NCBI GenBank assembly: GCA_964036315.1
Contig: OZ038479.1
Coordinates: forward strand, 58,196,246 to 58,260,245
Source of the DNA: Acanthosepion esculentum
Lineage: Eukaryota > Mollusca > Cephalopoda > Sepiida > Sepiidae
Length of the DNA: 64,000 nucleotides
Direction: 5' to 3'
Position numbers and translations under genes: made by a program. The notes beneath the pieces are model-generated. The model was given only the letters and a program-made list of their open reading frames with translations. It searched no databases and was not told the origin of the DNA. Below are positions 1 to 12,600 of this stretch, one piece after another (position 1 is the stretch's first letter; every line of letters starts with the position of its first letter).

Positions 1-214
1 AGATCCATGCTGACTATTGACAAATACCTGCTCATACAGGTTCATATGCAAATTTTGTCAGCACTACCCACTCTAAGTAAAATATCCTCTTTCAACAAAA
101 ATGTGAAAGAGGAGGACATATCTCCTGATGCTAACTGCACCATACACAACCAACACTGGGTCTCTTGTCAGATTGACCCAATTATCTGTTACATCAAAAT
201 TATTTTAAAAATAT

Positions 215-1900
215 TGGTGTTTGACGATTTGTATTAAGCTTTTTCATTTATGGTTAGCAAATATAGTTTTCACTTAAGAATAATATCATTTAAAAGGTTG
301 AAATTAATATAGAATTATAAAAGATATAAAACTTAATAAAAAAAAAAATGACAAGAATTCTTGTAAAAATTCATTTTTCATTGAACAATTTTTTTCTTAT
401 GACAATAGTGTTCTTTATATATCCTATTTAAAGATATTTTTAAAAGGCTTTTCTAATTAAATAATATCATAGTTTTATTGCATTTTTTGTTTTATAATTC
501 AAATGTAAATGGTGTTTCTCTTTGAAAAAGTTAAGGTAACAAATGTAAGACACAAGAAAGACAAACTTTCTAAAGTGCTAGAAAAATAGGTTTGTCAAAC
601 ACTTCACAAAAAAACCAGCATAGCATGAAGACAAAAGGTCCCTAACTTGATAAAAACATTTTTAACGTCTAAATGTTGATGTTACTATTAAGATGAAAGA
701 CCAAAGTATTTTCTGAATATTTTTTCAGATTTTTTAATCCTTCTGATAATGTTAAAAATTTTATTTAAAAATCTTGTTTTACTTGATTCAAAATTTTTTT
801 CATAAATTCGATCATATCAGCCCTTTTTGTCTGATTTTGTAAACAAAATCAAAGTTAACAGTTTAAAAATCATGTAAAATTCAGTTACACCTTTTTCTTA
901 TGTTATCTTAGGAAAATTAGAAAATTTAAAGTATACTTAATGTAATTTGAAAGAAACATTACTTTTGTTATCAGAAAATTTTTAAAGAGAGACCTTTCCA
1001 ACCGTGGTGCTTGCTTTCGCACATGTGTTTGATAGGTGTTAACTGATGTACGTCAATTAGGTACCTCCAATAATTTGCTAAAAAATCAGTATAGCATAAT
1101 GATAAAAGGTCCGAAACTTAATAAAAACAAAGTTTCATCATTAAAATTTTTATGTTATTATTAAGAGGAAAGAACAAAATATTTTTTAAATATTTTTAAA
1201 AATTTTTTCCTTCTTTCTAACACACTCTAAATTTGGGTAAAAAATCTCATTTGTTTTTTTTGTTAACTTTGTAATACTTGTGGTCATCGCCATTTTAGTG
1301 TAGCAGTTTTAGGGGAAAACCCATTAATTTGGAAATACTTGCAAAAATCAAATAATTGTTTGATTTTAATGAAACTGTCAGGACATATTAAAAAATGAAT
1401 TAATTTATTTTTGAAATTTTTATTTTTAGAAATCTGTTACCCCCCACCAAATTAATTTTATGAAATTTTCTAGAATTTCCAAGACTACACAAATTGTTTA
1501 TATTACTTATAAGCAGGACTCCTTGGAGAAACTAAATCATCAATTTTTTTTCACAACTACTGCGAACTTTTTAAAAATCTGCTCCAAATCGTAAAATAAA
1601 AACTGCAATAAATTATCTAATTATCAAATTAGATATGCTTTTATTTGCTTTTATAAATAATATACATTAAGGACATTATTATCTGCAGAAAATTTTTTTT
1701 TTTTCGATGAATAAAGAATTTTTACAAGAATTGTTTGGATTTTTCTTTTAGTTTTTTCATTTTTCTTTAATTTAAAAAAATGTTTTAAAATTCTTCCAAG
1801 CAGAGTGTGGGGTCGGTTATTAAGTTTTTAAGTGAAGACTATATTTACTAAGCGAAAATTAAAAGCTTAATACAAATAATGTTACCAAAAATTTTTACCA
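215..1900. repeat. dispersed AT-rich repeat, family R1
   Basis: The segment from 'gtgtttgacgatttgt' (about 218) through 'ttcttgtaaaaattcat' (about 358) is matched at about 59096-59400. The 'agcatagcatgaag' / 'ggtcc' / 'cttgataaaaac' block at 600-830 recurs at 1075-1290, 19680-19860, 46220-46440, 48470-48660 and 59880-59990, and inverted at 21384-21600 and 59710-59830. Copies are strongly diverged. They may be remnants of a mobile element or pieces of a duplicated intron; the sequence alone does not decide. Confidence 0.55.
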
Positions 1901-3249
1901 TAATTAAAAATATTTTTTTTGTGCGTCAAAATGTTTTGTTTTTTTTAGTATGATATCTCATAAGTGATATTATGGTTTCAAAGCTTGTCTCCTCCTTGGG
2001 GAAAGCCCCTTGACATGTAAAGGGTCTTATCTCACTCTCAGTTATTATATTAAAAATTAAATTGAGATAATAAAATTATTTCATATATCAATTTAAACAA
2101 TAACTCAGTGAGAATTTTTAATTATTAATATAATAATAATTTTATTAGTTATTATGTCAGTTATTAAATTAAAAATGCAATAACTTAATGTAATATTAAT
2201 AATTAATAAAAATTATTTATCATTATCATAGCTATTAAATAATGAAAGAGATAGAGGTAACTCAATAATGTAAGAAATTTTTATAAGAAACAAAAAAAAC
2301 CTTTATGTCACTTGATGCACCGTACTAAATCTGTCAACACATTTTTTTAGCCATCAAATTATCGATGGAGACGTGATAATAACAAGACCCCGAGGTCAAG
2401 AAATGTTTGTCTAGAAAATTTTATGCTATAAGTAAGTGAGTTTTGTTGCAGAACATAATTTAACTTTAAATTTGATAATTTTACGAAAGTAACGTTTCAG
2501 AGATATATATCTTATTTTAGCGGGATTTTCAAAAAAAAAAAGTTAAAAAATGGCCGTTTCGATTGTTTTTCAGAAGCATTGACTAAAAAAAAAAAAAAAA
2601 TCCTTCAAATTTCTATTTGAAATACTCCACACCACAGTATTTTTTTTTTTTTTTTTTTTTTTCTGGAATTAGAAAATTTAATCCTTTAGCTTTCAATTGA
2701 AGCGGTTGGAAAGCTTCGAAAAGGATTTATTTATATTTTTAAAAAACCTTATACGAATTTTTGGAGGTACCTAAACAACTTACCTCAGGGGAATTTACCG
2801 GACGATAGGGCAAAAAGTGATATAATTCGTTCTCGTTTTAAGTGAAGCTGGTTAGTGCATATGTGTGTGTGTGTGCGTGCGTTTTTCTCAGAAAAATAGC
2901 AGCGATAAGGAAAAATTAAGCTAAATTGACTTTGACATATTTTGGGTCAAAGGCCAACCAGTCATCAATTTAAACATTTATATAACAAGCTGTGAAACCC
3001 ACCACTCCCAGATAAGAAGAAAGGTAAAAAAAAAAAAGGTCAACACTGGGTTCAACAATGTTTTTTTTTTTAAACATATGTTTGAAAAATGGCTTGATAT
3101 GTTTTGTTTTCTTAACTAACACCTCGTGACCCGGATCATGACAACAACACTTAGCAGACGACATTGTTTTTTTCGCCGCATGACTTTCATGACAAAAACA
3201 AGCGTTTTAAACAGCTGTGTTAGTTATGAAATATTTTTCTGAGAATAAA

Positions 3250-3336
3250 CCCATTGCGCTGTTTCCGTGCCTAAAATTGAATATAAAATTTATTATTTTA
3301 TATTCAATTTTTTAGGCACGGAAACAGCGCAATGGG
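3250..3336. repeat. near-perfect inverted repeat (snapback, about 40-bp arms)
   Basis: The left arm starts cccattgcgctgtttccg at 3250 and the right arm ends with its complement at 3336. Arms of about 40 bp differ by about one inserted T and flank a loop of about 5 nt. Arm ends are GC-richer than the surroundings. It is too short and too perfect to be random in this background. It may be a foldback MITE, a miRNA-like hairpin or a recent palindromic rearrangement. Confidence 0.85.
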
Positions 3337-4269
3337 AAAAGAAATTTGCAGTTTGTCTCACACTGAAAAAATTAAAAAGAAAAATAAATATTTTGAAAAT
3401 GCGACGATATTCATCCAGAAAACTTGACAAGTGGTGTTGTGTTGTTAACTGAACGAATGCAAAGCAATTTCTGAAGTAAAAAATATCTGGCTTCTATCAA
3501 AGGAAACAACTCTACCTGACGTGACATTAAAGCTGTGCATCCATACTTTTTTTGTCGGAGATGATTTTATACAATTTTGGAATATTGAAAAAATTATTTT
3601 AAAAATATATGTGGTTTTCAGATTTTAATAAGCTTTCAAATTTATAATCTTTAAATTGAATTGCAAAAAGAAACTTAATTTTAAAATATATAACAACCTT
3701 TTATGTAATATTTAAAATTGAAAAAAAGAAAAAAATTCTTGTAAAAATTCATTTTTCATTAAAAAAAATGTTTTCCTTCAGATAAATTACCATATGTTAT
3801 TCAGAAAAGCCATTAAAAGTTTTTTTAATTAAATATTGTCTTAGTTTTTTATTGGGTTTTGTATTTTTACGCATTTTTTTACCAAATAAATCGATGATTT
3901 TTATTCAGAGTCTACTTGTGCATTTAATTAAAAAACAAATAAATAAAGGTTGCAAATAAAATTTTTGTAGTTTTCATATTAATTTCGGGGGATGGGGGGA
4001 ACAGATATAAAAAAAAAAAAATTTGATACCATGACTTTCGAAAAGACAAACATTTCTAAAACATCTAATTTCCTTTGTTTTAGTAAATTTAAGTTTCCAT
4101 TTTTTTTTAAATTATAAAATATTTCTCCCAAATGAAAGTATATACCTAGATTTAATTTAATTTTTTTCTTAAACCCAACAACGAATAATTTTTTTTTTAA
4201 ATCATAAAACAAGACGGTAAATATTGGTTTATTTTTCATGAAAATTATTATTTGTATTCTTCCACTTAC

Positions 4270-4640
4270 CTTTCAAGTGAAAAAACAAAAGAATTGAATG
4301 ACTTTCTCTTTGTTCAAAAAATGATTTTGTTAGGAATTCTCTGATATTCTTATAATGTTATTGTTGGTTCAGTTCATTAATTTATAACAGTTTCTAAACT
4401 GAAATGAATGACTCAAAGAACAGAATTAAGTAATGGAAAAAACACGATCAAAGGTGAAATCATTTTTAGTAAAGATATTTCAAATGATAATGTCAGCCGA
4501 AAAAAAAAAACATAATTAATCGGTGTTAGACAAAATTTGGTTCCTTGTGTTAAAAATCGTTCATTTTTTTTCTTGGCATTTATTGTTATTCTCGAATCGA
4601 TGCATGATGTTTCTTCAATATCACTGACACTGCCCTCACC
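4270..4640 (-). promoter_or_regulatory. orphan first-exon block with splice donor, pointing left
   Basis: On the minus strand the block ends in GAAAG|GTAAGTGG, with the exon ending at 4270. It contains the landmark 'ggtgttagacaaaatttgg' near 4527. Diverged equivalents occur at 22427-22700, 49299-49600 and 58010-58427, each upstream of and co-oriented with a zinc-finger coding exon. No coding exon for this copy is seen to its left, so the partner should lie beyond position 1. The exon appears non-coding. Assignment as an exon is inference from conservation of the donor. Confidence 0.5.
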
Positions 4641-5500
4641 GCCGAAATATATGTCATTTTTATAGATTTAATAAGTGCAAACTTTACTGAAACCCAGTTA
4701 TGTACAAAAATACTATTCACTAATATCGAGAATTATTTCTAAAATTTAACTAACATGACCAATGGAGCAAAAAAAAAAAAAAAGACATTGCTATATACTT
4801 TTCATACGGTAGAAACATACCAAAATGCAATTGTTATTTTTTTCCAAAATAAAAGCCCCCCCCCCCCCCCAAAAAAAAGAAGTTTCACTCTTTTTATTAA
4901 ACTTTTAGTAAAAATCAGGGGTTAATGTGCAGATTAGGACTTGCGCTCAATTTGCATTTATACATTTGCTGCGGAAAGCTAAGTGCGGAAGAACGTATCA
5001 ATTACTATGCGAGAAAACTATATTGTGTGCGCAATAATCAAAACAAGTGAATATTCCACAGCAAATATATACAAACAATGTCAGTAATGACTGCTGCGAC
5101 GCCAATGCATCCAAACTTTTACTGTTGATAACTCCAAAACGGTAGATTTTATCAAATTTATCAGGTCATTTTTGAATGAAGCATGTACATTTACAGTTAA
5201 ATGTAAGTATTAGAAAAATTTTATTGCAAACTGAGCATGGGTACTAATTTGTAAATTAACCAAATCAGGGAATAATTTGATTTAAATGAAAATTTCAACA
5301 CTTATTATTGCATTTTATATTGTATAAGTAATAAACACACAGAGGGTAGCACAAGAGAATAAATGAAACAAGTATCACCAGCGAGGCAAAAGGAAAAGAA
5401 GACAAGAATTGTTAATTAAATGCTAAATTCAGCAAACATGGACCTGTGGAGGGTGCTATTAGACTTTTCGTGCTGCTAACAGATCTTGAATGTTGGTGGA
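4641..5500. repeat. upstream-flank repeat (copy 1 of 3)
   Basis: The stretch 'tttatagatttaataa' ... 'tgtacaaaaatac' ... 'caatggagcaaaa' ... 'aaacacacagag' ... 'gaggcaaaaggaaaag' is matched in the same order at 28500-28570 plus 33400-33680 (split by a retrotransposon) and in part at 52020-52260. Because copy 1 lies directly upstream of the 4270-4640 exon-like block, it could be part of a duplicated promoter region. It includes a C15-16 run near 4856-4870. Confidence 0.5.
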
Positions 5501-8500
5501 CCGCAATAAGCAAAAAAAAATTTGAGTAGAAAATGAATTGCCAATGTTTATTAACGCACATAGGTACAAACATTTGAATGTGTGAAGAATGGTCAATCTC
5601 AGGTCAGCCTGAGAATGGGTGAGAGTGGACGAATTTCACCTTCGTTGGCATGACTACCAAACACATCTAAACTCGATCATTGGAAAGTGAAAAGAGACTG
5701 ATCATTTCCTTTCCAGAAGCAACGGGAGGGGAGAGGGGGGTATAAATTTCACATGTCACCAGAAACTGTTTTAGGTTTCCTTTTTTTCTGTTGCATTATG
5801 GGAACATGAAATTCTTTATTGTTTTCTATTATTATTTTATTTATTAATTTATTTTCATCTCCCACAGACCTTCCTGCCCACAAAAATTAAATTTATCTTC
5901 CAGAATCCTCTTCATCAGCCAAAATTTTTATGAATTTCACATTGCCATAATTAAATTTTTATCGTATCTTATCCTTTTTCTGAGTCACCCAAAATCCACT
6001 TAGCAGAATCTCTACCAACTCATTAATCACTGTCAAAACCCAACACCTGCTTTCTCCGTTAGTCAACTTTTAACTGGGTGGTCGTGTTTACCTGAGAATC
6101 AAATTCTTTATTTTTCTCATGTCTTAAAATTCTTGTATTGCCAGATGCTCACTTTTGGCGATGAAGTGTCTGTCGTCAACAGTTTGAATAAGAAATAATA
6201 ATACTTTTTTTTTTCGCGATTCCCTTGTCATGCCAAGATCCGTACATATAACAGATGGCTTTCTTCGTTGGGACCCAAGAATAAAAATTAAATGGTATCT
6301 CTGAAAGATAACTAATATTGATTTCCTCTGCCTATATGCAGTTGACCAAAGGCAAATTTTTTTTTATGGCCGCCATGTGTGGTTGGCTTTGTCTTTCTTT
6401 CCCGAATTCTGTTTCCCTTGGCGCGTCACTCTCTTATCATGACATTAATTTTGACAATCTTAAATCTGGCTTTCTCTTACGGATTTTCTGTCTTTTGCGA
6501 AACGTATCTTTCTTCGTAAATGAAATAAAATCTTTTCCCATTTTTTTAAAAAATATCGCTCAGACTGTCTTTCGATATAGCTCTTTCTCGACTTAAGTAT
6601 TTCCCGTTTTTAATTTCTATAGTTAATTAGTTAGCCAATTACCATAGCTAAATAGTGTCACACCAACATACAGTATTTACTACTGTATTTATGTGAATGG
6701 GGACATACCCATTATCATCCGTAAGTATGCTACAACATATAGTTGTATAAATAAAAATCCCTAATAAGTTATTTTAGGGGAAAAACTATGCTATATTAAA
6801 TCAGAACATATGTCTGACAAAAATAATTTAATAAAACTCAAAAAATATATTTTGGTGGAAAGTTGGTGCTTGCATAATGCAGTAAAGTACATTATTGTCT
6901 TTTCAATTTGTTAAAAAAAAAAACTCTATATTGAATATTTATTTTTTTTAATTATTTGTAATATTTCAGTGCAATTTTGAAATTCTTCCTGTTACTGACA
7001 ACAAAAGATTTTTTTTAACAAAGATATGTTTGAAGAATAAAAAAATGTAATCTTTTATGTCATTTTCTCATCAGATGTATTTTAAAAATAATTTATTATA
7101 TACTAGGAAGATGTATGGGAATTTCAGTTTTGCTATTTAAATTTTCAGATTAATCTTAATTCTTAACTGACTGAATAAACTCATGGCAAATTATCTGTAG
7201 AAATTCCTTTATCGCATCGTTAAATATTTGAGTGTAACAAATTTAACAAAATATTGCAATAACAATGACAAATATGAATACTAGTCATTATTTTAAGGAG
7301 TGTGTACAAAGGAATTGAAATCGACAACTTTTTGCATTTCACTGAAACAGGCTTTAAACACTTCTATCATCCCTTCTTTCGTTCCTATTGAAACCAAATA
7401 GCGTCTTTGCTATGTCTTTCCACACAATCAAAATGGAATAGTCCATCATTTATACGGTATTGACAGGAGACATTAAACACTTCTACTTTTCCTCCTTTCT
7501 TTCATGTTCTCACTGGAACCAAATAGCATCTCTGATATTTAATTTCTGTGTTTTTCACACAATCACAATGAAACCGTCTATCACTTATAATTTATAGGCA
7601 GTGCGTAATGGTCCTGCAAACTAAGAAACTGACTAATGAAAATAATTATTTTGAACTCTCAAGCAAATAAATTTCCTCAAAACTATAGACAACAATACAA
7701 AGGCCAGACACGGTGCCGATCTTGGAAACATCCAAGTTGATGATTCTCTAAGAAATCACCATTTCTTGGTTGCACAGCACTTAGGAGGTAAAGAAAGCTA
7801 AAGATGATTGGTAAAGAATTCAGAAGCAACAAATGGCAGGTGAATTGCATAAATATTGAAGCAAAGTAATTTGCTAAAAGATTTTGTACAGAGAACAAAG
7901 AACAGACATGAGTCAATTGGCAAAGCTCAGACAAACGACCCCTGTATGAAATCCTTGTCAGTCAAGAATGAAAAACTGAATTTCAAGCATAAAGACAGGC
8001 ACATCAGCTGATGCATACAGATCAGAAATGATTTGACTAGTAAAAGAGATCTCTATTTGATATTTTCAGAGGTTTTATACAGTTTGAACATTTATTTTCA
8101 TGGTTCTTACATAACATTTTTACTTCAGATGAAGAACAAAGATTTAAATAAGATAGGAATATTCAATTCCAATTTTTTTTTCTAACCTGAAAAGGGTCAT
8201 CTGGTGAAAACTTTGATTTCCTACTTAATGTAGTAAGAAAAAATGGATTTCATTTTGTGACATTATTAGAGACATTAACGTAAAGTGTATACTTCATAAA
8301 TAAACTAAAATTCTACGCCAGACAATCTCTAACTTAAGTGTCATCATTCATATATGTATATACATTTCTAACAATGTTAATGCAAATATGTTTATTTGTT
8401 CTTGCTCTGTCTGCTTTAAGATTGTTTATTGCTGGTCATATGGAATCTTGAGATGATGGGAATATCAGAAATTGAACACTATCTATCTTAGTTCTTGTTT

Positions 8501-8574
8501 ACTTGACAATCAGACTAAAATTAACAACTGCATGAAAAAATCTGTTACATTTTAAAGTTACATTTTAAAAATAT
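5501..8574. other. non-coding stretch
   Basis: Open frames here (for example 6318-6596 plus and 7683-7934 minus) show no recognisable domain and have the composition of the surroundings. A roughly 120-bp tandem duplication is present at 7346-7600, in which 'taaacacttct' and 'accaaatagc' each occur twice in order. A 36-bp sequence at 6661-6696 containing 'cagtatttactactg' recurs unchanged at 9045-9080. I see nothing else that can be supported. Confidence 0.45.
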
Positions 8575-9600
8575 TACAACAGTGGTGAAACATCCAAAAT
8601 ATACAAAGATTTAAGTAAATAATATCCAAACATGACTGAATTTCAAATCAATCAGATTTAAATTAAAGAGCCTTTATTACACAAAATAAAGGAAGGGTTC
8701 ATTGCTGACCTGTAGAAAATATGGAAAACAGAATTGATTAGAATAGATCAAATAATGGCTGAGATAATTTGTGTTCACATTACACTAATATTCCAAATAT
8801 TTTAATATATATTTTTTAAAAGATACTTTGCAGCTTCAAAATCGATGAGAGACTCCAAACAAGGTGTATAATTGTTGTAACCTAGGGAAGGTTACTGAAT
8901 AGAATAATTAAACAAAGTTCAGTAATGAACAATAGTACTTAGGACAAGAAAAACACATAAAAGATTCTCCAGCAGTGTGTAGAAGAAGTAGTCAACTGCT
9001 AGAAGTGAGTCAAGTGAATTCCATAATGAATCTCCAACTGCAGACCAACATACAGTATTTACTACTGTATTTATGTGAATCGTCCATAGGTATGCTACAA
9101 CAATAATATTTTTGAAGTCATAGTTATTGAATTGTTTATTTCTGGTCATACTGAATCCCAAACATCTCAGCACATTCTGTCATAAGACAATGATTATTTT
9201 GCACATCTAAAATAAATAAAAATTCATATTAACCTAGTTCATGAATATATGATTTTATTTCATTCATGTACAAAAAAAAGAAAGAAAAAAGATGTATGCA
9301 TCAATTTTTGACTGACCACCATAAAATTTATACACATTATATTGTCCCTTGTGGCATGTTTTGCCATTATGTTTTATTGCAAATTCCAATGAAAATGCAG
9401 ATTCTTACAATTCAGTTTTGATTTCACACAGAACTTTTATATTCAGCCACAAACTTGATAAAAATATAGATTATGGATATAGATATATCATTATGTTTGT
9501 TTGCACATGGCATAGCAAACATGACTTTAGCAGAAGTATCATTACATGTATCACAAGAATATGGTTTCTCTCCATCATGTGATTGAATATAACCAACAAA
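8575..9600 (-). pseudogene. decayed C2H2 zinc-finger gene remnant
   Basis: On the minus strand near 9500-9590 the reading [12 protein letters not shown] is visible: a zinc-finger linker and the first cysteine pair, followed by a finger with spacing eroded. The part at 9349-9430 still shows the periodic 'gaaaatgcagattc' DNA signature seen between fingers of the intact arrays. The 3' flank (8575-8860 and 9180-9270) is alignable with the flank of ZNF-A (14190-14500) and ZNF-B (37395-37670), including 'GAAATAAAA' at about 9253-9261. No intact frame remains. It is inferred to be a dead copy of the same gene unit. Confidence 0.65.
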
Positions 9601-12600
9601 ACTTTAAATTTTTAAGATTACTGGATAATTAACAAAAGTGTTTATATTGTATTCATCATGTCAACATGGCATAAAAACACCCACCTCAAAAATAACTTTT
9701 CTGCAATATTTTAAACTAAAAGTAATATTCATTTCAATTTAAATTAATTGAACATTAAATTAGATCATTTTTTTTCAAATAGCTTTTCAGAAAAGTATAT
9801 TTTATTTTTGAAAGATTTTTTAATAAAGCAAATTATGTTGTGTTCCTAATTTGCTAATATCAATGATTTTACCAATTTTACTAATAATCAGAAAAAAAAA
9901 TTCCACTCAATTTAAATTCAATTTGAAATATAGCAAAGTATTTTGCTTATTGGAAATGTTAAATTCACATCTATTTGCCTGGAATTTGAAATTAACATAA
10001 ATGCTTCAATAAATATATTTTTAAAAATTCTTTTTACACTTTAGGTATGTTTTTTTTTACAGGTATCTGCATAAAAGTTACATGGAAGTAAGTTACTCTT
10101 CCAGTTCACCAGACAGACAGGGAAATTAGTTTTGTGACACTGATGCGCATTTTAGTTTCATTCAAATAGTTTGTATATGGGAAGCTCTGTATTTATAACC
10201 AAGTAATTTCGCAAGCATTCAATAGATCCTTTAAATGATTGGACTTTATCGCATTTAAAAATTTAATGAGTTTTCACAGAGAAATTTTAAATGAGGCAAT
10301 TAATTTCTTTAAAAGAATAACCTAATTTATCCTCATAAGTTATAAATTAGCAGGTACCACCAAAATGGATACTTTTTCTGAAAAGAAAGTAAACAATCGG
10401 CACTCCCATGTTAAAATGTTTGCCAAAAATAAGGTTAAGTATCAGATTCAGGTCTTATTCAGAAATGAGTGAATATTTTAATGAATAAGTCATTTTATTA
10501 AAAAAAAACTTTTGGGAAATATCTTTTTTGACACATTTCTCATACACTTTTCAATATTGCATGTATACTTTTTAATTTAGTGAGGGTTGTCCAATTTTTT
10601 TTACAGTTATATAAAAAGAAATCCCCAAAGATATTATTCCAATTAGAAATTTATGGAATACTGAGTGTGAATATATTGAAAATTTGAGAATTTTTCTTTT
10701 AAAAACCTATTACATTATTTATGGTGTTTATGTATAAAAAGGAAATAATTCTGATATCTCACATTGAATACTATTCAATATTGAAGGAGTATTATGATAC
10801 TAATCTAATTTCATATCTCCAACTCAGTGAGTATAAAAAATAAAATTATTTATTATAATAAGTTTAATAAAGGTGCATAGAATAAAAAAAATATATTCTC
10901 AAACTATTGATTATATAGGGTTAAATAAAATTTAGTTTTAAACATAAATAACAAATTCTTGATTACTACACTGCTGGTCTTGCATACTTCTTTACATTTT
11001 CCCATGGGAGAATAACTGTCATTCCACTGACTCCTTTGGACACATCATGTGTAAATAAAACATTATTTACATTCTGTTGTAAGTAAAAGGTAAGCATTAC
11101 TTTCAGAAAATCCAGTTAATTAATCCTTAAATTTACTAATAGATTTTTAAACAAATATTGAATTTTAAAGAGAATTTTAAATTTATTGCTTGCATTTATC
11201 ATATACAAGAAGGCTCGATGAGTGACAAAAAAAAGAAGACTAATGCTTTTAAAATGCCTAAAAAGTTTATATACAGAAATTAATTTTTCTTTTTATGTAG
11301 GAGAATGTTACTTTTCAAATAGAAATTTAAAATTCAAAGGCAGCATTTAAAATACATTCTTTAGTTTATTTTTAGAAAGTTCATGCTGTTACCTATTAGA
11401 CATTTACCCTGTGGCCATTTCTGTCAGCTTGTAGGCACCACTAGATATATATGAACAGAATGATATCGATAGGCAGAGAGTGAATTGAAATAATTATCAA
11501 TATAATACTACTGTTCTCTCAATGTAGATAAGAGAAAGAAAAACTGATTATTTTTTTAATTTTCATTTCATAGCCATAAAAACATAGAGGATTTTTATGA
11601 ACATGATGACAGTTAAAACATTTTGTCCTTTCTTTATTTCTTGTCTAAATTTATCACTAAGTTCTCAGCACCGAGTAAACTCTGTCCGGACTGACTGGGG
11701 GGGGGGTATTATTCCTGCGTCTTACTTCAAATACAGCCAATGATTGTATGCATGTGTGCATGCGCTTGTGTATAAATTAAATAGCAGAAGCACATCTAAA
11801 TTACGGCCGCATAATAAAAACATAAGAAGATACACTGCATACAGGCGGGCATGCAAAGTCATATGCTGAAAGTGCATGATGGTCATAAAATCAGCGCTTC
11901 TTTTAGAATAAAAACTTCAGCTTTCACAAAATGGCATTGGTAGAGAAAATAAATAATACAATATCAATGTTAATATTTTATTTGTGCGAGAGAGAAAGAT
12001 AGATGCTGACCTAGAGGGATTTGTTGGACTCTACCTAGGAAAGAGAAATTTAAACATCTTGCATGTTATTTTTATGAGGTCATAAAATACTAACATAAGA
12101 TTTGTTTCGTTTTGTATATACATATGTATATGTTACGTGTTGATAATTGTAACAAAGGAAAAAAGAATGATTTGCCAAAACACAGAAATAAAATCACAGA
12201 CAAATATTTAATTGACTGAAAAAAAAAAAAACACAAAATAAAATATATACAAGATATACAATTGGCTATACAAACAGAAAACACAGAGTTACTGGCGAAG
12301 TGTTATGAGGAAGAAGTGAGGAGAGTCAAGTGTCTTTACTATGTTAGGGCTAGTGAAGTGCTATAGTTGGAAATCCACAAATGTGTGTAAATAAAGATTA
12401 ATTTTTAGTTTGGTCAATGAAAATAGTCAAAATTCTATTTACCAAATTTGTTCCATGAAATTCTCTTTTGGGTTTTTGTTGGTTGGTAACTTTTTTATTC
12501 TTTCAGCTGGATATAATAATCCTTGAATCAAAAGCCGGAGTTTATACTGGCAGCAATTCCTTTTATCCAACTGACAACCCTTACCAAAAACCTATTTTAT

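Larger units (their letters stand above)
1..4254. other. AT-rich non-coding DNA, left edge
   Basis: No convincing gene is visible. The one open frame at 7-237 (76 codons) matches no family I recognise. Most of the stretch consists of degenerate repeat blocks that recur in the introns and flanks of the zinc-finger genes of this window. By orientation it could be the intron of a minus-strand gene whose first-exon block lies at 4270-4640, but that is inference. A (GT)n-like run lies near 2859-2880 and there are many poly-A and poly-T runs. Confidence 0.5.

Noticed and set aside
2859..2885. Z-DNA-like GT run as a regulatory site
   Set aside because: Short and imperfect; ordinary microsatellite.
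6318..6596. 92-codon frame with a hydrophobic N-terminal stretch resembling a signal peptide
   Set aside because: No splice context, no conserved motif and typical background composition; cannot be supported.
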